From Osedax fenrisi (Eukaryota; Annelida; Polychaeta; Sabellida; Siboglinidae): DNA of 64,000 nt. Below are positions 23,400 through 53,726 of this stretch, one piece after another; the first letter of the stretch is position 1; every line of letters starts with the position of its first letter. Location of the stretch: assembly GCA_964019155.1 (NCBI GenBank), contig OZ025239.1, positions 101,505,298 through 101,569,297 of the forward strand, in the 5' to 3' direction. The notes under the pieces are model-generated. The model was not told the DNA's origin, did not search any database, and was given only the letters and a program-made list of their open reading frames with translations. The translations under genes and the position numbers were made by a program.

Positions 23400-25730
23400 T
23401 ACTTTACTTACTTCACTTTAGTCGAACTCTCATTCGACCCGAATTTGCAATTTTCTACCAAACATCTCTCATCATCATCACATTCCTGATTTCATCAATT
23501 TCCTCTAAGTCAGTATCTTCCTTTAAATTGTCTACAAAGGTAACTGCACGCAGTCCTTGTTTTCGCTTTCCTTTTGGTTCTCAGAATATGAGGTTATGGG
23601 CAGCCTCTTCATTATGACGGATACAGTATCCAGAAATACTTAAACGACAGGTAGCTATTATGTTAGTAATTTTTGGCATGTCATTATATAATTTCTAATT
23701 GGACTATTTATCTTTTCAAGACACATTTAAAACCATGCGAAGAAGTTTGGTTTTGTAGTTTTGTAGCATCCATTAATTATTTTTTCCAACAATTTGTTGA
23801 TAGTCCAGGTTTCGCTTTCATATAATTAAATGGTTTCTATGGTAACCTTGACAATTCTTATCTTCAGTATTTTGGCAAGATTTGATTTCCAGAGCTTTTT
23901 CATTTTGTGGCACGCTTTCCAGGCAAGTTCTTTACGGAATTCAAAATCCATTAAGTGAGCTATTCATCCATGATACAGGATATTTGAAGTTATCAACTAT
24001 TGTAATTTGTTCATTTAACGTAGTGCATATATTAAATGGGTATTTTGCGAGTTTGGCTAAAGTCCAATTTCTGAAGCATTCATTTCTACGCTGGAAAGCA
24101 ATTCTTATGCTTGATCAATTTCTTCTGATATTAGAGCTATATCGTCGGCATAACTTAAGTCAGAGATAGCTACTGCAGGTTTCCTGCGACCTTGTTTCCT
24201 AATTAGTTGAAAACCTAGTTAGACTTCATTATCCTTTATAGACATACTCATTGCATAGTCAAGCACTATGACGAATAAGAAAGGTGCTAATGTGTCGCCC
24301 TGTAATACTCCTTTGGATATTTGAAACTCTTTGGTTTCGCCATATGGCGTAATTACTTTTGCACATGTATATGCATGTAAAACCGATATCATATATATTA
24401 TTGCTTTAGGTGTGCCATAAACAAAGAGAATCTTGAACGTACGAATTATGTTAATGCTATAAAATGCTTTCCTAAAGTCAACAAAAGTGATTATTGCCTT
24501 CATATTGTGAGATTTTATCCCTTCTATCAATCTTCGTGGAGCAAGAATATGAGTTGTTTTCGATCTCCCAGGCCTAAATAAGTTTTGATTATTTCGAAGA
24601 AGAGGCTTGATGAATGGCTGAATTATATTAAGAATCATTTTGTTTGTAACTTTAAGTGCGACAGTAGATAGAGCGATTCCTCTATAATTATCAACTTCAT
24701 TTAAATTACCAGCTTTGGGAATAGTCATTTTATCACAAGAGGACCATTGGATTGGTTTTTTGCCGTCAATTAGTACTCTATTTGTATGTTCAAGTATAAT
24801 ATCATCGAAGTTGCAGTATTCAATTGCTTCGGGTGCAATACAATCCGGTCCAACTGATTTTTATCTATTAGGTTATTATTTACATCTAGATACTCTTCTT
24901 TTGTAAAAAAAAAACTTCAGTATCAATTTCTAATGTTTCTTCAAATATAGTTTCAGGTTTAAATGTATTAGTTTCATCGATATTTATCGATACGCTCCAC
25001 CAAGAAGATTTCTAAAATGATTGAACCATTTATTAATTCTTTCTTCGCTGTTGTCTCCTTTAATTATTATTTCTTGGCTGATTAACAATTGAAATCTGGT
25101 TATTCCATTTTATCACACCAGTTAATGATTGTAATGCGTCATTGTAAATTAATATGCCAATTCCTCCAGATGATACACTATTTGAATTCCTCCATGCTGA
25201 TATAGTTATTATAGTATATTATCTAAATTGCTCTAGTTTTATTTCCTCGTAATGTACAAGTTTGTGATCAACGATTCCAATTTTACTTATACCATATATT
25301 GATGATAAGTCTACTAATTACTGTCTTTGTATGATGTCCGTAATGTTCTGACGTTCATTGTTTCTATGTTTATATACCGATTATAGCTGAGCAGTTTTGC
25401 CTTTTTTCCTCGGTTATCGAGATTATCCCTTCCTTTCGGGTTTGGAGATAATCTGTTATATTGATTTGATGTAGTTGAAATCACTTCGACATTGGGCAAG
25501 GTATTATCAGGGACTTTAACCCTGGTGTTGTTTGGTTGCTATTGCATAGTGGGTTTTCTTGGCTATTTATTTCAGTGGTCGCCACTCGAGTAGGATCCTA
25601 CTGAAAGTATCTCTCATTTAGTCAGACTGTTCATCAATTACCTTTGTGACATGTTTGGAGCTACCAGATAAACCCGTCACCATAGCTACGTGAGTCATTA
25701 CAGTACGCAAGAATTTCCACCACGGCAAGG
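23400..25730 (-). pseudogene. RTE-like non-LTR retrotransposon, inactivated
   Basis: Reading right to left, NIETMNVRTL (about 25350) resembles the start of the endonuclease domain. Reverse transcriptase follows at 24728-24219: DNYRGIALSTVALKV, RPGRSKTTHIL, TFVDFRKAFYSINI, and GVLQGDTLAPFLFVIVLDYAM. After one in-frame stop the same frame gives SDLSYADDIALISEEI, holding the catalytic YADD (near 24150). A later LYESETWTINKL matches the C-terminal LYGSETW block. The 3' end near 23400 ends, on the minus strand, in AAGTAAGT repeats, a short tandem tail usual for RTE elements. Several stops show it is dead; core motifs survive, so the copy is not very old. Confidence 0.8.
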
Positions 25731-25739
25731 CGAGAGTGA

Positions 25740-26145
25740 AATATATATTAATACATAAGTTGGGTGGCATTTATATGAACCATACATATGATAACGAATA
25801 CGTATATTGTTATGTGGAATAAGGTACTTTATCCTTGTCTTTATGTATAATATATAACTTATAACACAGTTCTATTTTACTTGTAGGTCAACATTTATAG
25901 TTATTAACACTTTTCCACTCGTCTGCCTATGATTTAGATGTACAATAACTTATTGCATGATATAGAAACGTTTCTATTATAATAATTTGAATCTATTGGC
26001 ATACATATTAAACGATATGCGAAGTTAATATATATATATATATATATATAGAATCCTATATACAAAATATAATATACATAATTCGATGTTATAACGTATA
26101 TATGAGATGTAATGTTACGCAGTTATCTAGCTTAGTCTGCCTATC

Positions 26146-26198
<53 letters not shown>
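25740..26198. other. AT-rich spacer with TA tracts
   Basis: TA tracts lie at about 26027-26050 and 26149-26197, the second directly abutting the SINE. No gene is seen. Confidence 0.45.
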
Positions 26199-26201
<3 letters not shown>

Positions 26202-26510
26202 CTGCCTGTGTGGCTATAGCCTTATAAGGCGTCAGACACACAAGCAGTAAGACACGGGTTCGACCCTCGTCCGGACCATTAATTAATTTTATAAAATGGG
26301 TCTTAAAATATTATTTAGAAGTGATCTTATATAATTGTGTATAAATAAATGATCGGCTCTCGTTAAAACCATGGATGCCTTAACATGAGAGCGGCTTCGA
26401 AGGGACATTAGAGCCATATATGGTTATAAGTGAAAACTTCATCTAAGTTCCTGGATTGGATGAAAGGACTCCACCAAATAAAAATAACAATAACAATAAC
26501 AATAACAATA
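26199..26510 (+). mobile_element. tRNA-derived SINE, copy 1
   Basis: The head is a degenerate tRNA-like region ending in CACGGGTTCGACCCTCGTCC, which includes a good B box. A tRNA-unrelated body of about 190 bases follows, almost identical to the copy at 42821-43087. The tail is ACAATA repeated (about 26481-26510). The A-box region is altered compared with copy 2, so this copy looks older or damaged. Confidence 0.8.
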
Positions 26511-28248
26511 TATAATCTATGTTGATTTAGTGGATCTATGTATATAATATAATTCACATTTTAATTTACAGTTATCCGTTGTTTATTAAACAAGTAACAG
26601 GAAATGAAGATGGCATAGTATACATCCTGGAGTATTTTGTACAGATCTTAAACAATCTTAATGTAAATTACATATATGTTAAATTTAAGTAAGTACTTTA
26701 TTATCCCTATCAATATAGTACTATGACTGATATAATTAAAAATTCCTAGTACCGAGTACCATATGTATGCGGTTGACATTCTGCCTTTGATCTCTTTCTC
26801 TATCAATTAACCTCCACCATATAGCCAGGGATATAACTCAAACGTAATATAGCATTTTAAAATTATATACGAATATAGATCATATCAAATTATATCCTTA
26901 TTAATACCTTTAAGATCACTTTAATAAATACTTCTACTTCCAATTCTTCCACTACTGATTTTATTTTAGGCAATATATAAATATACCTTAATTTTTCTCT
27001 AAAACAGGTTTTATATTTAATGATATACTATCACTACCTAACATGTTGCAGATATGCATATCTCTTCAATATACACATCTGGTATTATTTATAAATATCT
27101 ATATAGAATAAAAGAATTCAAAAATGCACTGAACATTCACTGAGGGTAAATTAAACTAGTATTTCATAATCATCTATAGTTATTTTACTCATTGAACCAA
27201 CATATAAATGACTGCTCTTCAATACTATCTAATGTACATAACAATAATATTGCATTAGTAAATAGCATCGTCCTCGATCAGAACCACATGATTATTAAAT
27301 ATATGAAAACAAATTTCTACATCGGCTCAGAAAACTCACATACGTGGTTTCGCTTCTATAACAAATGTATCCACGATTCCTCTCAATTAACATAACCCAC
27401 TATATGTATATTAACCCATCAATATAGTATTATACTTCTTAAGTAGGAAATACTAATTAGAAGGAGTATCACACATCCTACTCTACCTCATTATAATACT
27501 CGCCTCCATCTTTATTACAAATTGAATCCTACTTCCATCAATCATTGATCCAATGTCAAATATTCCCATCACTTTGATTTTACTCTCTAGAACTATAGAT
27601 AGGTATACCTCCCTCATAAATTCAATTCTATAATTCAATTCGTATTTCACAGATAGGATATATACAACCTATACTCATTAGGTCTACTTGCAAGATCTCG
27701 GTTTCAGGAGGTATTGTTACTTGCCACTTATAATCATTAATTAACTATAGTTGTTAACATATATGTTTTCCGTGTTTCCATCGTACACATGGTTTGGGTA
27801 TATTATGTTATCTTTTTTTTAGGTATTATTTATAGGCCTATATTTATAGACCTATATTCGTATTTTTATTCTCTTATTTGTTTATACCATATTATATTAT
27901 TTAATTTCGGGTACGAACAAATAGTTCCGATTCTAGTGCAAATAAAACTTTAACCATCACTATCATCATATATACCAATACCTCCTATAACCTGGTTATA
28001 GGAGGTCTTGTATATACACGATCATCACCACCGTATTCATCCATATATCAACACAATGGTTACTACAAATCCAGGCTCTAAATATATGGGTTCATCATAT
28101 ACCAATTTATATCCAAAAGGATTTAATTGTAAAATTGATCTATTATCTTTGCATTGTTAATGTAAACAAGTTTAATTTAAATTGTATTTATCTGTAAACA
28201 ATTAATATCGTATAACAGCGAAATAAGATATTAAGTATTATACTAAAA
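26511..28248. other. AT-rich stretch without recognised genes
   Basis: It may contain old transposon debris. One compact hairpin, ACCTCCTATAACC with its complement, lies at 27980-28006. No exon is recognised. Confidence 0.4.
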
Positions 28249-28401
28249 ATGTTTTCGATTTTAAAGATAATTGACATACTTAATAACCCTGGTGTATCTG
28301 ATGACGGCATTGATCATAAAGAAATAACTAACTTAGAAATTAAGTCAAATTTATCAAGAATTGCCCCTGTATCTCCATGTATTACGGTAATTATTAATTA
28401 A
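28249..28401 (+). CDS. Unrecognised small open frame or first exon
   Basis: It begins MFSILKIIDILNNPGVSDDG and runs 46 codons to a possible GTAATT donor at 28387, or 50 codons to a stop. Amino-acid use (mixed Asp, Pro, Gly, Ser) differs from the Ile/Tyr/Asn noise of AT-rich frames around it. I recognise no family and see no following exon. Confidence 0.25.
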   Translation: MFSILKIIDILNNPGVSDDGIDHKEITNLEIKSNLSRIAPVSPCITVIIN

Positions 28402-28471
28402 ATTAATTAAATACTATGTATTATTTTATCTCATCATTCACATATTTTAATTATACGTGTGTATACGTTTG

Positions 28472-28525
<54 letters not shown>

Positions 28526-28530
28526 GTGAA

Positions 28531-28780
28531 TCTCGAAGCAGGCCGCCGATTATTATTATAATGTCAGTTCAGAGTTCAATTTTTATTTTGTGGTTGTGTG
28601 ATTTCTTTGTTTTGGTTTTAGTTTGCTGTTTTTTTAACTGCATTATATCCCCAAGTGAGCCTATATTGTATTACTATAAAATATCTTATAATGCGTATAA
28701 TGTGCAGTAGTGCATATATAAGTACCGCCCACTTTGAACTCTGACATTCTTATAATAACAATCGGCATCATGCTTCGAGA
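28531..28780. mobile_element. Foldback element inside a TA tract
   Basis: The left arm TCTCGAAGCAGGCCGCCGAT, continuing to CAGAGTTCAA, is matched in inverted orientation by TTGAACTCTGACATTC to TGCTTCGAGA at the right end, with few mismatches over about 45 bases. (TA)n tracts flank both sides (28471-28523, 28785-28818). The interior is T-rich and has no transposase. Confidence 0.75.
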
Positions 28781-28823
<43 letters not shown>

Positions 28824-29105
28824 TTTGATAAAATATATATTGTGCATCAATTCCAGCATTATTCCTTGCTAGTTTACGAGCAATAATAATGAGGAGTTTA
28901 ATTATTATATTAATAACCACAATAATTTGTTGTTCTGAATTTCCCTTTGTCTCATATTTTGGATAGTCTAGATTCTCATAAACTAAATTTGAAAAAATAA
29001 ATAAAATATTCGCTCTGTATTCAATATGGCCCCGTTTGTTTTGATTATGATTTATGAGGTCAAATTTAAATACTTTTTTCGACAGTTGACACATTATAAA
29101 CTAAT

Positions 29106-29210
29106 ATGAATAGTGAAAATGGGGGGATGCACGAATTGGGAACGGTTTTCAAAATTTTACCAGCAATTGAGGCGGGCGTCGAGCACGCGATGCTAGAAAG
29201 TTATAAATAG
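29106..29210 (+). CDS. Unrecognised 34-codon open frame
   Basis: It begins MNSENGGMHELGTVFKILPA and ends at TAG (29208-29210). It lies in a short GC-richer island. The residue mix looks protein-like, but the length is too short for a call. It may be chance or a fragment of an old element. Confidence 0.15.
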   Translation: MNSENGGMHELGTVFKILPAIEAGVEHAMLESYK

Positions 29211-29973
29211 ATTATATGTTTATATTCAGTGAATATTATTCACACATCAATGCATACACTGTATGCATCATACAGTGTATAATACTATTGATAACATTAT
29301 ATTAATAATTAGACTGAATACCCATGTGTATACTATACACACACATACATACATACATACACACATACATACACACTGTTTATTACACACACATAAATAC
29401 ATACATATTTATATATATATATAGATATTAGTGGTGGAAAAAAATCACAAATATTTTGGGTTTTCCTATGTGTTTAATTATTTTAAAATTTAATTTATCT
29501 TGACTTATAATAGTATGAATCATTAACTTCTATTATTATAATAATTATAACTTTTAATAACAAATTAATTTATTAAAATAAATATAAATACATATATGTA
29601 TATATATTATAATCTAATACATTAATTACTTCACTTTATATTGAAAAATTTAATATGAAAACTTATAAAAAATCCAAAAATCTAGTCGTTTTCATTTTTC
29701 GTTTAAACCTAAAATAACTTGTTGGCCAACATTTATTAATAAGTATATGCTACTTAATAAATATACTAAATAAAATCTAAACTTAAACCTAAACCAAAAT
29801 AAAAACCAAAATAAAACTCACATGCAAAACTCAAGTGAATTCAAACAATGCATTATTCTCACATTTTTTAATATTTATAATATTGATTGATTTTTTATTA
29901 ACGAATTATTTGTTTGGAGTATATTTAATCGAAAGTATAAAGTTTAAATATTTTCTAATGAAAAATAAATCTA
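29211..29973. other. AT-rich spacer
   Basis: A CA/TA microsatellite patch lies at 29337-29425. No gene is seen. Confidence 0.4.
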
Positions 29974-29981
29974 TTCTATCT

Positions 29982-30922
29982 AGTGTTGTTAAAAAACGCA
30001 TTTTTTATTAATGTTTGTTTAAAATATGTTTTGAACGGTTTTTTTTCGTTTTTAATACGTTTTATTTATTTTTTATCCGTTTTTTTCTGTTACAAAAAAA
30101 AATTATTTAAATAAAGTAGATATGTTGTTCAATAATAAAATAATAATAAAGTAAGTACATATTATATGAATAATAGGTAATAATTCAAATAATATACTAT
30201 GTATTATTAGCATCATTAAATCATATTGTCAAACTATACATTAGTATGACAATTATAATAATTATAATATTTATTTTGTTACAATATAACACTGAGTATT
30301 TCTGTATTATTTAATGTTATAGATATGGAGATTGTATCACAATCTATAGATATAGTACATTATATAATTAATATTATAAAAGCTGTATGAACTTTCATAT
30401 TTATTTTATAATAAATTATTATAAATAATAAAGTAAAATTAGATTTCTTTTATGTTCTGATATAATAAATTATATAATAATATATATTATAAATTTTCAT
30501 ATTTCTTTTATATATTAATATATTATTATTAAAAAAATATGAAAATTCCATATATAAAGAAAGTATTCTATTCTTTCTTTATATAGATGGAAAATTCATA
30601 CTATTTTTGTATATAATATTAAACATAATATATATTATTATACAATTTATTATATCAAAACATAAAATAAATCTAATTTAACTTTATTATAATAATATTA
30701 TATTTTTATACATTTATTAAATAATCATTCATTTTTAAATTATTATACAATTTATTATATCAAAAAAAAGAGCAGATAAATTATTATTTGTCAAATTAAA
30801 TAAATATATGTATAAATGTATGATTTTTGTTTTTTTCTGTTTTTTTCGTTTTTTATTCAATGTTTAAAACGCGTTTAAAACGTCTGTGTAAAAAGTGTTT
30901 TTTTATTAACTCGCAACAATAA
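29982..30922. mobile_element. hAT-like non-autonomous element, candidate
   Basis: TTCTATCT occurs on both sides (29974-29981 and 30923-30930), a possible 8-base target duplication. The ends are loosely inverted: TGTTG, then A-rich, then T-rich runs with GTTTTTTTCTG/CGTTTTTTA. No transposase frame is present; the interior includes a palindrome at 30548-30590. The terminal repeats are weak, so the limits are tentative. Confidence 0.45.
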
Positions 30923-31089
30923 TTCTATCTAAAAATAATATAAAATTATAAAATAAAAAATACAAAATATAATAAAAAAATAAATAATTAATAGTCATAA
31001 ATAACTATTCAATACAATATAGTTGATAATAATGTAATATAGGCCTAATATTAAAAAGGGTCATAATAGTTATATGTGAATGTTGTAAT

Positions 31090-31735
31090 CAGGGTTGTTG
31101 GTTTTTTTGGTTTATTTGGTTTTTTTTTTTTTTTTCAAAAAACGGTTTATTTGGGTTTTTTAAAACTAAAAAAACCGGTTTATGTGGTTTTTGTGTGAAG
31201 AATATTGGTTTTTTTGTTTTTTAAATAATTGTTATTAATAAATTGTTATATTGAATGTTAATTGTAATAAATACTTTTATAGATATATGATTATTATTAG
31301 ATATTTCGTGTATATTATATTAAACAGTATTATAATATAATTTATACAAGGATTCAGTAAATTCTATCCAAATTATATTTTTCTTTCCGCCAGGCTTGTT
31401 TATTAAATGAATACATTTATATAATACACATAATATATACAATTATTAATAATATTGATAGGGATGTTGATTTTGTTGTTTTTGTTTTAGTTTTTTTATT
31501 TTTTGATGATTTTAAAAACGATAAAAACTAACATATTGCTTATATAATTTAAAATTATAAAGTATAATTTATATAATATACATAATATATACTATTATTA
31601 TTAATATTAATACTAATTTTAAATGATATAATATTAAAATTAATATATTTATCAATAATTTTATATATAAAAATTCAAAAAAACCAAATAAACCATGGTT
31701 TTTTTGATCAAAAAAAGAAAAACCGAACAAGCCTG
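31090..31735. mobile_element. hAT-like non-autonomous element
   Basis: Ends CAGGGTTGTTGGTTTTT and, inverted, CAGGCTTGTTCGGTTTTT match well, and CAGG ends are typical of hAT transposons. The flanks GTTGTAAT (31082-31089) and GTTGTATT (31736-31743) agree at 7 of 8 bases, fitting an 8-base hAT duplication with one later change. Subterminal GGTTTATTTGG repeats occur on both sides. There is no transposase. Confidence 0.7.
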
Positions 31736-32118
31736 GTTGTATTATATGTGGAAGATGTTGCAACCTGATGATAACACTAGTGGTGACAGCTGAACAGATG
31801 GTCAACACTTACTATATTGTATACACTCGTGTACATGTATACATGTGTATTGATAATAATATGTATGTATTGTAACTTGATACACTATAACTTGATAGGT
31901 TATGTATACATATGGTATAAATGGGGCGTTACATTATACTTATTAGATGTATCCATATTGTTATCCATAACTGTGAGAGATAGTACAATAGTAACATTAG
32001 TGTTCCTTGCGTTTTAGTTAAATGCAATAGAACCAAATAAGATATACCAGATTATTTCAAACCTCGACATCTATATATATATATATATCTATTTTATTTC
32101 TATGTATTTTATATTTTA

Positions 32119-32661
32119 AGGGGATACGATAGGACGCACGCAATTCCGCCGTTTACATGTAATTAGATAGGATGTTTGTATAATATTCAAACAAGTGTTT
32201 TGAATTGAATATATTACCGATTTTAATAATTTTTACATATTTATATTAATTAGAATAATATCTCTGTTTCAATCACAGAATATTTTGAATATGATATATA
32301 TTCGTCGAGTAATTCATGGTTGAACGTCATTACCGATTTTTTCCGGTATTTTAGTGTAAAAAATTTACAAAATGTACCATATAAAATTTAATAATAAATA
32401 TTTTTTAAATATTATGTGATTAAATGTTAGATATATATATTATCTATAATATGTAGTAAAAATTATGAGTGTAGCTAAAACAACGATCCCTAAACATTGA
32501 CTTATATAACAGTAATTGGCGAAAATATTTATACTGAGAAAAACACATTCAAAGATTACCAATAATATTTCTTAATTTTGTATGAAAATAGATATTTATT
32601 GTATTGGATATATACTTATATAATACATTCATATGATATTTTAGATGTATATATATATTCA

Positions 32662-32701
<40 letters not shown>

Positions 32702-32946
32702 TATACATATATATATATATATATAGTATATACATATAATTAATACATTACATTACATATAATTAATATTTTATATATTTATTTTTTACATACCTTCATA
32801 AAAGACAACTTTTAACATGTTTATATGAATCTTTCAGCCATAAAAATTCATATTTAAATAAATAATATATTATTTATAAGTATTAGCACAAAATAAATTT
32901 TATAAAAAAAATCAAAAAACGAAAATTACAAACTACCGTATCCCCT
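32119..32946. mobile_element. Non-autonomous DNA element with AGGGGATACG ends
   Basis: AGGGGATACGATAG at the left and, inverted, AGGGGATACGGTAG at the right are flanked by TA on both sides. The interior is AT-rich with TA tracts at about 32664-32725. The GGGG-starting ends and TA duplication recall the element at 2841-3762, but the sequence differs. Confidence 0.7.
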
Positions 32947-32948
32947 TA

Positions 32949-33033
32949 ATACATCATTATAATATATAAGTAATGTTACATCATTACCATGAATTATATG
33001 TATGAATTTTAATGTTTTGTCTTTTACATTATT

Positions 33034-33064
<31 letters not shown>

Positions 33065-33710
33065 AAGCAGATACTTTAGTTTAAAACAATATATGCAAAG
33101 ATTTTGCGAAGCAAAGATATAACACTCCCTATCTACGCAACGTGATTAGTATTCATACATCCCGTTACTAGCAGCAGTATCGAAATAAATTATGTTTGCC
33201 GCGATTTATATACTACAATGTTTTCATTGCTCTATTAAATTACATGCAATATAAATTAGCTTTTACTCACCACATAGATATTTATAGCATTAAAAACCAA
33301 CATATTATATTACTTTGTTATATATAATTAATGAAAACTTAGTTTTCATTATAAAAATAATAATTTAAAGCATATTATTTTTCATTTTAAAAGTTCATAG
33401 TTTGATACGAATTTACATTATAAACAAAACATATTTCCGAAAATTGACCCTACATAGGTGGTGCTGTTGGTTTTTGTATACAAAATAGAAATACATGATT
33501 TCACATGAGTTTTATATCTATCCTTAGAAAATCTTTGATATATGTATACATAGTACACATACACGCATTCAATACACAAGTTCCATTCAAAGGACTATGG
33601 TACATTTACATATTGCAATGTGAGTCTAATATTCATATGAAAATAATAAATATATCATAATTGACATTACATTTTTTATATATGTTATGTTATATGTATT
33701 ATAAATTATG

Positions 33711-33758
<48 letters not shown>

Positions 33759-33769
33759 ATGATTAACAT

Positions 33770-33831
<62 letters not shown>

Positions 33832-34350
33832 GTATTAAATATTTAAGTAATTATATTAATTGGTCTATATATTTGTTATTGCATTATATACACATGAATC
33901 ATTGTATACATTCATAAATAACATATGCATGTTGACACAGTTGTCAAGTATCAATGTTTACAAATCAGTGGCAATGCCCCAGACTACCACTAGAATGTTC
34001 TATATAATCACCTGATTGTTTACATTTCACACACACACACATATGTGTGTATGTGTGTGTGAAATAGGGCTTCATATATCTTATGTATGACTGGCACATG
34101 ACTTGCATCACCACTATGTAACACATGCATCTAACATCACATTAGTAAACACAGTATAATACAGTACAAAGGCAGTCACTGATTGAAACACTACCAACAT
34201 TAACATGCTAGCTGTATTGATTATTCTTTAGCCTACCCCTAGTTCGCAGCAACACTATCCACCTAGATCCTAGATAAATACTTAGCAATGGTGGCCTATT
34301 TTTTATAACATCTATTTATAGCTCTTAACTGGATACTTATGGCCCCTATG

Positions 34351-34383
<33 letters not shown>

Positions 34384-34417
34384 CTCTCACTATCCTGCCT
34401 ACACTCGTACCGTGAAC
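32949..34417. other. Upstream flank of hexokinase, no other gene seen
   Basis: TA tracts lie at 33037-33063, 33717-33753 and 33774-33829, a (CA)/(TG) palindrome at about 34027-34062, and (TG)n at 34351-34383. From about 33900 base composition is less AT-rich, as expected near a promoter, but I see no clear TATA box. Confidence 0.45.
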
Positions 34418-53468
<19,051 letters not shown>

Positions 53469-53526
53469 TCGTCGACCAATCGAAACACAGCGCTAGGAAA
53501 TCTCAAACTTCAGTATTTCACTAATC

Positions 53527-53560
53527 AATAAATCGATAGATGCATAATTCATGATTTATT
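53527..53560. promoter_or_regulatory. Back-to-back polyadenylation signals of hexokinase and QDPR
   Basis: AATAAA on the plus strand (53527-53532) lies 59 bases after the hexokinase stop. AATAAA on the minus strand (53560-53555) lies about 167 bases after the QDPR stop. With cleavage 10-30 bases further on, the two 3' ends would touch or overlap. Inferred from motifs. Confidence 0.5.
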
Positions 53561-53726
53561 TGCTAATATCCTCAAGCTAATTGGGTTTAATGGTCTAAAT
53601 GGAATGTCAACGGGTGACAACGAACTACAACTTACAGAAATGCGTAATCTGGCAACACGATCTCACGATCGTTGATGACAACTAACAAAGGCACTAGTAC
53701 ACATACGGCTACATAGGGGGCGCGCG

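Noticed and set aside
26199..26280. A functional tRNA gene
   Set aside because: The A-box region is degenerate and the sequence continues into a repeated 190-base body shared with another copy, so it is a SINE head.
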